Source: Microstegium vimineum | Taxonomy: Eukaryota; Streptophyta; Magnoliopsida; Poales; Poaceae | Length of the DNA stretch: 64,000 bases | Direction: 5' to 3' | Assembly (NCBI GenBank): GCA_022036555.1 | Contig: CM039130.1 | Location: forward strand, 13,097,840-13,161,839 | Part shown: positions 11,876 to 19,983 of the stretch, one piece after another | Numbering within the stretch: position 1 is the first letter of the stretch | How the letters are laid out: every line of letters begins with the position of its first letter | Notes under the pieces: model-generated | Databases searched by the model: none | What the model was told of the DNA's origin: nothing | What the model saw: the letters and a program-made list of their open reading frames with translations, nothing else | Position numbers and translations under genes: made by a program

Positions 11876-12748
11876 TTAAGCTTGGGCTTGGTCAGGTGAA
11901 GCACTGGTAGCCTTCCCTTTAGTGGGGCGCAGCACTGCCGGCCTCTGGTCCAGTAGAGTAGCTGTCTGTGCAGGCTTATCTGCACCAATGCTTCCCTTCT
12001 TCTCAAACCTGACACACTCAATGCCTTTTACCATTTTTCTTCCATTGGTTTTACCTCCTTGAGTGTGTCCAAGCCCATCCTTGATTGATGGATGCCTTCC
12101 ATCCTTGTATTGGATTTTCTTGGGCTCAACTTTGCCTTTGTCACTCTTCCTAGAAACTGAGATAACATTGTTGAGCCTTGCTATCTCTTTCTTCATGGCC
12201 TCCATGTTGGCAAGGTTAGTGGAATAATAATTCAAATCAATATTATAGCATTTTCCACAACCTTGACTAGTGGATGGAGAAGAGGCATCATTTGCCTTAG
12301 TGAGATGTGAGTTGCACTCCCAAAGAAGGTTGTATTGTCCCTCAAGCTCTTGATGCTTTTCAACTAAGCCACAATGCTTTTTCTTGAGTTCACTATACTC
12401 CTTCCTAGTGAGAGCATGAGCTTCTTTTTCCTTGGCCAAAGCCTTGGTCAAAGAGCTCACCTCACTCCTCTCTAATGCAAGAGCTTCCTCACTAGCAATA
12501 TAAAGATCCTCTTGTTTGATAAGAGTCTTCTCTCTAGATGCTAGCTCAGCTTTGGTTGCCTCTAATTCACCCATTAGATTAGCAATGAAGATCTTGGTCT
12601 TATCATCCATATTTTTAGTTATTTCATTTATTTCTTCATCACTAGATTCATCATCACTATAGTAATCACTAGAATCACTACTAGAGATATCTTTGGGGGG
12701 AGGAGTTATGGGTTTTGATTTTGGTTTTACCTTCTCACCCTTTGCCAT
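11876..12748 (-). CDS. Gag-pol linker ORF with coiled coil (Copia element), 290 aa
   Basis: This open frame is in the same phase as gag, separated from it by stops near 12880 and 12770. It begins MAKGEKVKPKSK, followed by a Ser/Asp/Glu-rich acidic stretch (about residues 20-45). A long Glu/Lys/Ala/Leu heptad-like region follows (about 50-150), predicted to be a coiled coil, then a basic C-terminus. A C-x2-C pair (GCGKC) lies near residue 165. In SIRE elements the gag polyprotein is unusually long and carries such a coiled-coil extension, so this is probably the detached C-terminal half of gag. It is unlikely to be translated alone. Confidence 0.6.
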   Translation of the reverse strand: MAKGEKVKPKSKPITPPPKDISSSDSSDYYSDDESSDEEINEITKNMDDKTKIFIANLMGELEATKAELASREKTLIKQEDLYIASEEALALERSEVSSLTKALAKEKEAHALTRKEYSELKKKHCGLVEKHQELEGQYNLLWECNSHLTKANDASSPSTSQGCGKCYNIDLNYYSTNLANMEAMKKEIARLNNVISVSRKSDKGKVEPKKIQYKDGRHPSIKDGLGHTQGGKTNGRKMVKGIECVRFEKKGSIGADKPAQTATLLDQRPAVLRPTKGKATSASPDQAQA

Positions 12749-12877
12749 GAGACAAATGTGAGGGGATCATTCATCATCATCGAACATGTTGTTGAAGAGC
12801 CTTGGTGAAGTGGATGGCTTGTGAATTGCAATGGTTGTCATCTCCTCATCTTCACTTGTGGTTTCTTCCGTTGAGTC

Positions 12878-14446
12878 TCACTCATGCCTAATGTGTGCTT
12901 CACCCACATATCTCTTGCTCATCTTATGGTCACCCTTGTCTTCTCTCTTGCCTTTGCCAAACTTTTTTTCTTTCTTCTCATTTGGGCAATCGGCAATGAA
13001 GTGTTCGGTGCTATCACACTTGTACCAAGTTCTTGATTTCTTGTTTGTGAACTTTATTCTTGTGAGCTTGTACCCATTCTTCTTTAGGCCCTTGTTGAAT
13101 CTTCTCATGAATAGAGCTATGTCATCTATGTTCTCGGCTTGCTCATCTTCACTTTCACCATCACTTGACGTTGGAGCTTCGGGTTGATGCTTGATGGCCT
13201 TGATTGCTTGAGCTTTGCTTGAAGTTGCTTGCTTGCTGTTTTTAGAACAACTAGGGGCTGATCTCCTTGTGCTCTTGTTGGCTTTGAGAGCTACTTCCTT
13301 GATCTTCATCCCTTCCAATCTCGCTTGCATATCTCCAATCTTCTTCCTCTCAAGTGCTTCTTCTCTTTGTAAATCAAATGTGATTATTCTTCCAAGCACA
13401 TCACTTGGTGTGAAGTACTCAAACTTCTTCTTGTCTCTAATCAATGTTACCACGGTCTTATTTCTTGGAGAATAAGCTTCAAGCATGATCTTGACAACCT
13501 TGTGGTCATTGACTTCTTCACCACCAAGTCCTCTAATCTTGCCAACTATCACCATCAACCTATCAAACATCTCTTGTGGCTCTTCACCTTCATTGATCAC
13601 CAACCGGTTGAGCTTGGCCATGTAAAGATCAATCTTGGACTGCCTCACTTTACTTACACCCTCATGTGCAAGGTGCAAAGTATCCCAAATTTCCTTGGCA
13701 ACCTCCAAGCCCATCACCTTGTTGTACTCATCACCATCCAATGCACTTAGCAGCACACTAGTTGCTTGTGCATTGAGTTGTATGCAGCGAAGCTCGGTGG
13801 TGGTGGGGCTTGTAGGATCCACCGGAGGCTCACATCCTCTATGAACAATCTCCCAAGCACCGGGGTGAAGACCTACAAGATAAGCTTTCATCAAGTGTTT
13901 CCACTTGGCAAAGTCGGTCCCATCGAAATGAGGCAACTTGCCGACGGGAACATGAAAGAGAGGTTTATGCTCATGGTTAGAAATGGATGAATAGTTAAAG
14001 GATACGGCGGAGTATTCCTTGCTACCATCATCCTTCTTCTTCTTCTTCTTCTCATCTTTCTTCAATATCTTAGAGGCTTCGTATGATGCATCATCATCAC
14101 CGTCGGAGCTACTTGATTCAACCTCCACTTGAGAGGCTTGCTCTTTGCTCTTCTTTAGCTCCTCTTCCTTTGCCTTGAGCTCCTTCTTGAGAGCTCTTAC
14201 TTCTCTTCTATGAAGCTTCTCGGCAAGCTTCAAGCTCTTGGCTTCATTGATTGCATCTTCTTCTTTTTGCTTTTTCTTTGCTTCTCTTCTCAATCTTCTT
14301 TCTTCCTTTCTTTTTGCCTTCTCTCCAGCGGATATGGAAGGAGTGGTCAAGTAATTTTCCGAGTCCATGCTCTCATCTCTGCTGTCCGTGGAGTGTAAAT
14401 CCACCTTCTTGGGGTCAACCATCTTGACCTTTCCCTCTTCGGCCAT
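12878..14446 (-). CDS. Copia gag (capsid/nucleocapsid), 522 aa, damaged zinc knuckle
   Basis: The ATG at 14446 lies 36 bases inside the PBS, the usual spacing for this lineage. The first 150 residues are Lys/Glu-rich and probably coiled coil. A UBN2-type capsid domain follows (LPHFDGTDFAKWKHLMKAYL, then WDTLHLAHEG and YMAKLNRLV). The nucleocapsid zinc knuckle reads WYKCDSTEHFIADC. The pattern requires C-x2-C-x4-H-x4-C, and the first Cys is replaced by Trp (TGG). The frame ends at a TGA where relatives of this protein probably continue (an HEWDS-like phrase), so the stop at 12878-12880 looks like a Trp-to-stop change. The product would form the virus-like particle shell and bind element RNA. 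Confidence 0.85.
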   Translation of the reverse strand: MAEEGKVKMVDPKKVDLHSTDSRDESMDSENYLTTPSISAGEKAKRKEERRLRREAKKKQKEEDAINEAKSLKLAEKLHRREVRALKKELKAKEEELKKSKEQASQVEVESSSSDGDDDASYEASKILKKDEKKKKKKDDGSKEYSAVSFNYSSISNHEHKPLFHVPVGKLPHFDGTDFAKWKHLMKAYLVGLHPGAWEIVHRGCEPPVDPTSPTTTELRCIQLNAQATSVLLSALDGDEYNKVMGLEVAKEIWDTLHLAHEGVSKVRQSKIDLYMAKLNRLVINEGEEPQEMFDRLMVIVGKIRGLGGEEVNDHKVVKIMLEAYSPRNKTVVTLIRDKKKFEYFTPSDVLGRIITFDLQREEALERKKIGDMQARLEGMKIKEVALKANKSTRRSAPSCSKNSKQATSSKAQAIKAIKHQPEAPTSSDGESEDEQAENIDDIALFMRRFNKGLKKNGYKLTRIKFTNKKSRTWYKCDSTEHFIADCPNEKKEKKFGKGKREDKGDHKMSKRYVGEAHIRHE

Positions 14447-14481
14447 TACCTCACACGGTGAAGCGCTTACTGAGGTAACCT

Positions 14482-14494
14482 TGCTCTGATACCA
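14482..14494 (-). other. Primer binding site (initiator tRNA-Met type)
   Basis: On the minus strand this reads tggtatcagagca, the standard complement to the 3' end of plant initiator tRNA-Met. It lies two bases inside the LTR end at 14497 and upstream of the gag ATG at 14446. Confidence 0.9.
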
Positions 14495-14496
14495 CT

Positions 14497-15734
14497 TGTA
14501 AGGACCTGATTAGCCTAGAGGGGGGGTGAATAGGCCTGTTTAAAACAACTTCACAACTTGCTGTCAGATCAGGCCTGACACTACCGGGGTGCTCGGCACT
14601 GCTGCTCTCTGGGTTGCTGTGCTGGTCACCTGGATAGAACCTTGCACAATTCAAAATATAAACTGAATATGGAAATTGTGCTTAAATAGAAACCTTCCTA
14701 GAGGTGTGAGGAACCTCTAGCACCACCTGAAAATGGTTGCAACACACCCACGGAGTAGATCGGGTCCAAACCCTAGAAATCACCTTGCAAGCAATATATA
14801 TCAAAGTAAAGTAACAAGCACACTGTGACATGAGATTTGATCCATGGTTCAGCTCGCCACCAAGGCTTGCCTACGTCCACGTTGTTGAGGTGCGCCACAC
14901 AAGGCTCAAGCTCGCCACAAAGGCTAGCTCTTTCCTTGGTCTCAAGTCAAGAGAATGAACTCTTGAGATGAGGGGAAATGTATTAGCAATTGGGTGTTAC
15001 AAACCTCCCTAGGCTTCCACACGAAGGAGGCAAGCTCAAGGGCGACGCCTAGCCGGCTAGGAGCAAAGCTCCAAGAGTAACAAACTCAAACCGCCGGCCA
15101 CCACGCGAACCAAATGCTTGTAGGAGTTGAAGATTCGAGGGAGAAACTTCTTATCAAGCTTGGAGACTCAATCTCTCAAAGGTTGATTGGAAATCAATGG
15201 AGGAGAGTGGTTGAGCATCAAGGGAGAAGGGAGAGCAAGAAGAGAGCTTCTCTGTTCTGTTTCACGAAGTAAGAAAGAAGGAATGGCAGAACTAGCCGTT
15301 GGGGTGAGTGAGGGGGTAAGAAATACCCCTCCACTGTCCAACGGGCAAATCAAGTCGCGGCAGTGCCGGCCTGGGGCCCGGCACTGCTGGCCAGGCAAAG
15401 ACAGCAACAGATGGATCTTGGAATAGCTGACTATTTTGACTACTATGTATGTGGAGGTGTATGATATTTGGATAGATATAGCATTTGGTTCACTTGTTAG
15501 CATGCGTGTTGAATCCCTCTTAATAGTAAGACATACCTAACTCAAATTCGAAATATAAAATGAATTAAAGTCCTTTGAGCTTGTTGCCATGCACTTTTGT
15601 AATTGGAGGGGTCCGCCAACCTGTTCATCAACCTCCTTTCGTTTAACCTGCTTGTCATACTTGAAGAGTCTCATTAGTTCTCTAATTGCATTGTCATGTC
15701 ACCAAAATCCACTTAAGGCTTGATTGCACTTTCA
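14497..15734 (-). mobile_element. 5' LTR of the SIRE-type Copia element
   Basis: The LTR is bounded on the minus strand by TGAAAGTGCA at 15734 and ccttaca at 14497, giving 1238 bp with TG...CA ends. The TG end resembles the start of the solo LTR at 16482 (TGAAAGCATC), including a shared ggcaattagag/gcaattagag phrase. The gggggggtgaata motif near 14520 is typical of the 3' end of SIRE LTRs. Element motifs cggcactgc and cagtgccggcc occur at 14570-14620 and 15357-15395. The flanking pentamer on the right is aatat; no partner can be checked because the 3' LTR is missing. Confidence 0.8.
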
Positions 15735-16481
15735 AATATCAAACATGTAGATCAGGTCGGTCACTAGAACTTTGGTATTAACTATCTGAATGTTTGAGAG
15801 CGTTTAGGAATTCAAAATTTTAAATTTCAAAATCTATAACCTTCAAACACATATTTGGGACTCTAAACATCTTCAAATTTAAAACTTTTTAACTACAAAC
15901 TTGTACATTATATTAAAAACTATAACTTTTGTATAGACCATGTCAACATTTGAGATCGTTTGATAATTTTAAATTTCAAAATTTGTTCATTTATAAAAAT
16001 ATTTTGGGATCTAAATAGTTTCAAAAAAAACTTTTTAACTACAAAGTTGTAAATCTCATCAAGAGCTATAATTTTAATATAAAGTTTGTGTTCATCCAAG
16101 TTTATATGAAAAATATGAATAATTTTTTGTTGCAATCATTAACCAAGGCCGACATCTTAAGACACCCGCCTCCGTAAATCGATTTATATGAAGGCAAACG
16201 CTTATAATGTTCACCTCAGAAAATAATCGATTAACGGCCATCTTTGCTTCCGTTAATGGTTAACCGAGGTGGTCATTGGGCCGACTTCTCGGCCACCGAA
16301 TAATGGAGCCTCTGAGCCCCATTTGCAAGCGTTGTGCAAAAGATTTTGTGTAATATTGTTCTCTTTTTAATTAACTATGGGGCAATGAGTTTAAAAATAG
16401 AATGCATACAAAAGTATTTTTTTAAAAAAAATCACTTTTTTGAAGCTATAATTTGTTAATTATGGTTTCAACTATACTTCT
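15735..16481. other. AT-rich repeat DNA with CACTA-like subterminal motifs
   Basis: No gene is visible. 15780-16130 holds short repeated phrases of the type ttttaaatttcaaaat and actacaaagttgtaaat, common inside grass CACTA derivatives. 16140-16310 has recurring cctccgtaaatcgatt, cgattaacggcc and ggttaaccgaggtgg words in both orientations, resembling CACTA subterminal repeats. It is likely a non-autonomous DNA transposon remnant. Confidence 0.4.
16477..16481. repeat. Target-site duplication, left copy (CTTCT)
   Basis: cttct immediately precedes the TG of the solo LTR and is repeated exactly after its CA at 18101-18105. Confidence 0.85.
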
Positions 16482-16897
16482 TGAAAGCATCTAGGCTCCA
16501 TGGTTTTGGTGATTAACGACAATACTATGTTATTATGGCTAACGTGTGTTTTGCAGAGGCAATTAGAGTGTTAGGCCATAGTGATAAGTGTGAATGTGCA
16601 TCTAATGGAGTTCTAATGCCCTCAAGATGGATATTGTTTTTGGATTTAAAAGGATGGAGATGAAGACCCTAGAATGGATAGGCCTAAGTGCCACAAAGAA
16701 GATGAAGGACACTTAGTATAGATAGGGCTTTATTTTACCTTTGACCGTACTATTAAGATGGGTTAGAATGAGTAGCTTGACTTAGGAGAGCTTCATGGTA
16801 TAGGTATGATGCACACTTGACATACATAGCCTTAAGTGAGCCCTAGTTGTCCCTAAGATAGCCTAGAACAACTTTCATATACATGGCTATAAGTGGC

Positions 16898-17345
16898 ATC
16901 GGACGCTGGTACCGTAGGCGTCGGACGCGTCTAGTGCAGTTTGGCGCCTAGGGTTTGGCATCGGGCTCACCTCAGTGAAGGAATCGGACACGTCCGATGC
17001 CCTTAGAGAGTTATATTTTAAGCGGACACATGCATCGAACGCTGAAGGGAAAAAGTCAGTGCGTCCGGTGGGTTCGTCCGATGGCTATGCAGAGAGGTTC
17101 CAGAGAGGGTCTAGCGCCGTCAGACGCGTCCTGTGGCAAGGCGTCAGACGCTAGGGTGTGTCCGATGTTTTTATTGAGTTGAACCCGAGAGGAACCAGAG
17201 AGCACAGAACTCCATAGGACGCGTCCGGTGCTATGGCAATAGTGCGTCTGGTGCTATCAGGTTTGAACAGAAACTAGCCGTTGGGGCAGGACGTCAGAGC
17301 GTCCGATGCGGGGCTTCGGAGCGTCCGATGCAACATAAATCTGCG
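16898..17345. repeat. Cluster of GGACGCGTCCG-type motifs upstream of the LTR TATA box
   Basis: Roughly 12-15 copies of ggacgcgtc, cgtccgatgc and cgtccggtgc variants fall in about 450 bases. The perfect-palindrome core acgcgt recurs several times. The cluster ends about 40 bases before the TATA box. Confidence 0.75.
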
Positions 17346-17381
17346 CAGTCTGTCTGCCCTCGAGCTAGCTTTGTGAGGGGG

Positions 17382-17390
17382 CTATAAATA
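17382..17390 (+). promoter_or_regulatory. TATA box of the solo LTR promoter
   Basis: ctataaata lies in a GC-richer context, in the plus orientation of the LTR, following the motif cluster. It would mark the U3/R boundary region of the LTR. Confidence 0.6.
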
Positions 17391-18100
17391 GCCCGTGGCT
17401 TGCTCTTCCCACTTGCCTTTGCTCATTTGATACCTTGAGAGGTTGGGAGAGAGAAAGAGCCCTAGTAAGAGAGATTTGAGAATCCATCCAAGATTAGCCG
17501 TCACTAGTGAATCCAAGAGTTCAAGTGTGCATCCATCTATCTCATGAGGCTTGAGTGAGTCAAGTGAGAGTTCGAAGCTTGTTACTCTTGGTGATCGGCA
17601 TCACCTAAATGGTTTAGTGGCGATCGGAGGAAGGTGACCGCCGGGAGATTGTTGGCGGCTCTTCTCCACAAGTTGTGATCGGTTGTGAGCGATTCACCAA
17701 GCCGGAGTGGTGAAGAATCAGCCCGTAGAGAGCACTCGGTCCTTACGCGGATCGAGGGGGAGCGATACCCTTGCGCGGGTGCTCCAACGAAGACTAGGGG
17801 AAGTGTCGACTCCTCGATACCTCGGCAAAAAATCGTTGTGTCAACCTCCTTCTTCTCCGTAGCTCTTTACCTTTCCATACTTACTTCCAAGCATTTTATT
17901 CTTGCTATTGTCTATCTTGTAATCATGATTGACTAGAATTGCTAGGGTGTTTTCAATTCCATTGCCTTGCTACCGCTTTCTAGTATAGAACATACTTTTA
18001 TAGACACGGTGGGAATTGACATTTATAGGTTTTACATTTTCGTATTAGAAATTTAAAACAAGCCCAATTCACCCCTCTCTTGGGCATCTTGATCCTTTCA

Positions 18101-18105
18101 CTTCT
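18101..18105. repeat. Target-site duplication, right copy (CTTCT)
   Basis: Exact repeat of 16477-16481 directly after the LTR terminal CA. Confidence 0.85.
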
Positions 18106-19800
18106 TTTATGTAACTTCGTAATATACTCTTGATCCTTTCACAACTTTGACCTCTTGTTTTTATAAAAATATTTATGGAATAATGATATATGTATACTTT
18201 TATGAAAGTATTTTTCAAGACAAATATATTCATATAATTTTCGCATTTGGAATCTCAACAACTTAAAAATTATTGATGATTTATATTCCTAATATTTGAT
18301 TCAAAGTTTGTCCAAAACATCATCTAATTATGATACGGAGGGAGTACGTCATTTTCCCAATGTTGCAAACAACTACTTTAATACAGCTTCATAAATCAAA
18401 AATGGAAAACATATAAAAAGTTTATGTATTTTACTACTTATGGTTTTAACTATATTTCTTTTGGCGTATCTTTTATGAAGCTTCATATAATATGCACATA
18501 CTATTTCATAATGGTTTGCAAACATCTACTTCAATAAAACCTCATAATACTCACCTGTTTCCACAATGTCACAACAATCTACCTCAATAATGGTTGACTA
18601 GTGCATTCTGAACAAATTCTTGAACATACAGATGTGCGTGTTCACTAGTCTAATATTAAGAAGAAAAAAAATTCTTTCGTTGAAGCCATACTACACATGT
18701 CATGGACTGACCACCCAAGCCCGTTTGCATCGTGACGCATGCGGGTGTGTGGCTCGCCATAATAATTACATATTTAAGTTTAGTCAATATCCTAGAATTT
18801 TTTTCATCTAACATTAATCTTTTATTGTACTATCGATCATTTATTATGGATCTTATGAAGGTGTTGTTTTCATGGGATTGATCCATTTCAGGTGACATTT
18901 CGGATGAATTATTGTGGCATGTTTTTAATCCGGATGAGAATTAAAATATGCGTTCGTTTATGACAATCCGGAATAAAAACCGACTGGAACAAAAACGTGC
19001 ATCTCTTTTTCTTGTCTATATGACCCGGAATGAAACCGGACCTTCTACCCTCTGTAATTAATCCTGGGCTGGAATGAGTGACAGAGACGGATTCACTCAT
19101 TCCTGGCCTAGAATAAATTAGCTCCTAGATTGAATCATCCACAAACGAACAAGACCTAAATTTATTTGTTTCATTAAGGCTAGGGCAAACCTAATTAATC
19201 CCGCGTTGTAGTTTTGTTTAGAAACTATATCTTTTTAAAAAAAATATATATTTATAAAAAAAAGTTTGAGGTACTGTGGGATCTCTCCCAGTCTTTTCGG
19301 TCAAAAAAAAAACCTAATTAAATTCAACAAAGATAGCTACTCTATCTCGCTTAGGTCCAATTTATAGGATATAGTCTAACATAACATAACATGGCATGGT
19401 CTCTCCTAATGTACACTTTGATCTAACACTGCAGCATAGTACATAGAGAGGAGGGGGGGGGGACCCCCAAAAGGCATACTAGCGTGTGCGTGTTGGAATC
19501 TTATTGATGAAAGGACATACTAGCGTCGGAATCGTGAATTCGTGATTGATAAAAAGGCAAAATGGCGAAAGCCCAGTTGCACGTTAACGTTCTAGTGGAT
19601 ACCCTAACTCTGATAAGAGGCGTCCGACGACCAACCACTGTGCAAGAGATATGGAAGGGAACTAGGGAAGGCCGGAAGGGGACGCGCACTCCTGCTGCAG
19701 TGCAGTGGTCCAAGCGTGGTGGAGAGCCTCCTCCACAATGCTAGCTAGTAGTAGGTTCCATACCGGCATGCATCATGCATGCAGCCACTGACCAGCCAAC
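18106..19800. other. Intergenic DNA with MITE remnants
   Basis: No gene is visible. acggagggagta at 18334-18345 matches the terminal sequence typical of Stowaway-like MITEs in grasses, and the AT-rich stretch to its left (18125-18333) is its likely body. 18360-18600 holds further AT-rich phrases such as catcacctc-like and acaacaatctac. 19240-19320 has A-rich tracts. A poly-G run lies at 19452-19460. The 19800-19983 stretch is the probable 3' UTR of the phosphatase gene. Confidence 0.4.
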
Positions 19801-19983
19801 ATGCATGTCATGCTACATCTCTTGCTTGCATTATTTGTACATGACCATGACATACAGTCAGTCGCCGCAGGCAGACATATTTTCTTATTGATGGTCGTCA
19901 TTATAAAAACTCATTGCATATTTGCATGTTTTTTCGCCTCGATTCCACGGAACATCGAATGGGATGACGACGACGTAGGACCA

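Larger units (their letters stand above)
5302..15734 (-). mobile_element. SIRE/Maximus-type Ty1-Copia retrotransposon, 3' end truncated
   Basis: Read on the minus strand, the order is 5' LTR (15734-14497), PBS (14494-14482), gag (from 14446), a gag/pol linker with coiled coil, then protease, integrase, reverse transcriptase and RNase H (11550-8302), and an additional 3' ORF (7375-5828). This gene order and the extra ORF are characteristic of the SIRE/Maximus lineage. The expected 3' LTR, which should begin with TGAAAGTGCA, is absent. The internal 3' region stops where the unrelated B' LTR starts at 5301. The gag and the extra ORF are open, but pol carries stops, so the copy is not autonomous. 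Confidence 0.85.
16482..18100 (+). mobile_element. Solo Copia (SIRE-type) LTR, family B
   Basis: The LTR starts TGAAAGCATC and ends gatcctttca (1619 bp), flanked by a perfect 5-bp TSD, with no internal region. It is therefore a solo LTR produced by LTR-LTR recombination. ctataaata at 17382-17390 is a convincing TATA box. The region before it (about 16898-17345) contains many copies of ggacgcgtccg/cgtccgatgc words. The downstream block with gtgatcgg and ctcgatacctcgg is shared, inverted, with the partial LTR at 3830-5301. The short frames inside are not genes. Confidence 0.9.

Noticed and set aside
3830..15734. B' LTR as the 3' LTR of the SIRE element
   Set aside because: Its TG start is not preceded by a polypurine tract, and its sequence differs from the 14497-15734 LTR over most of its length.
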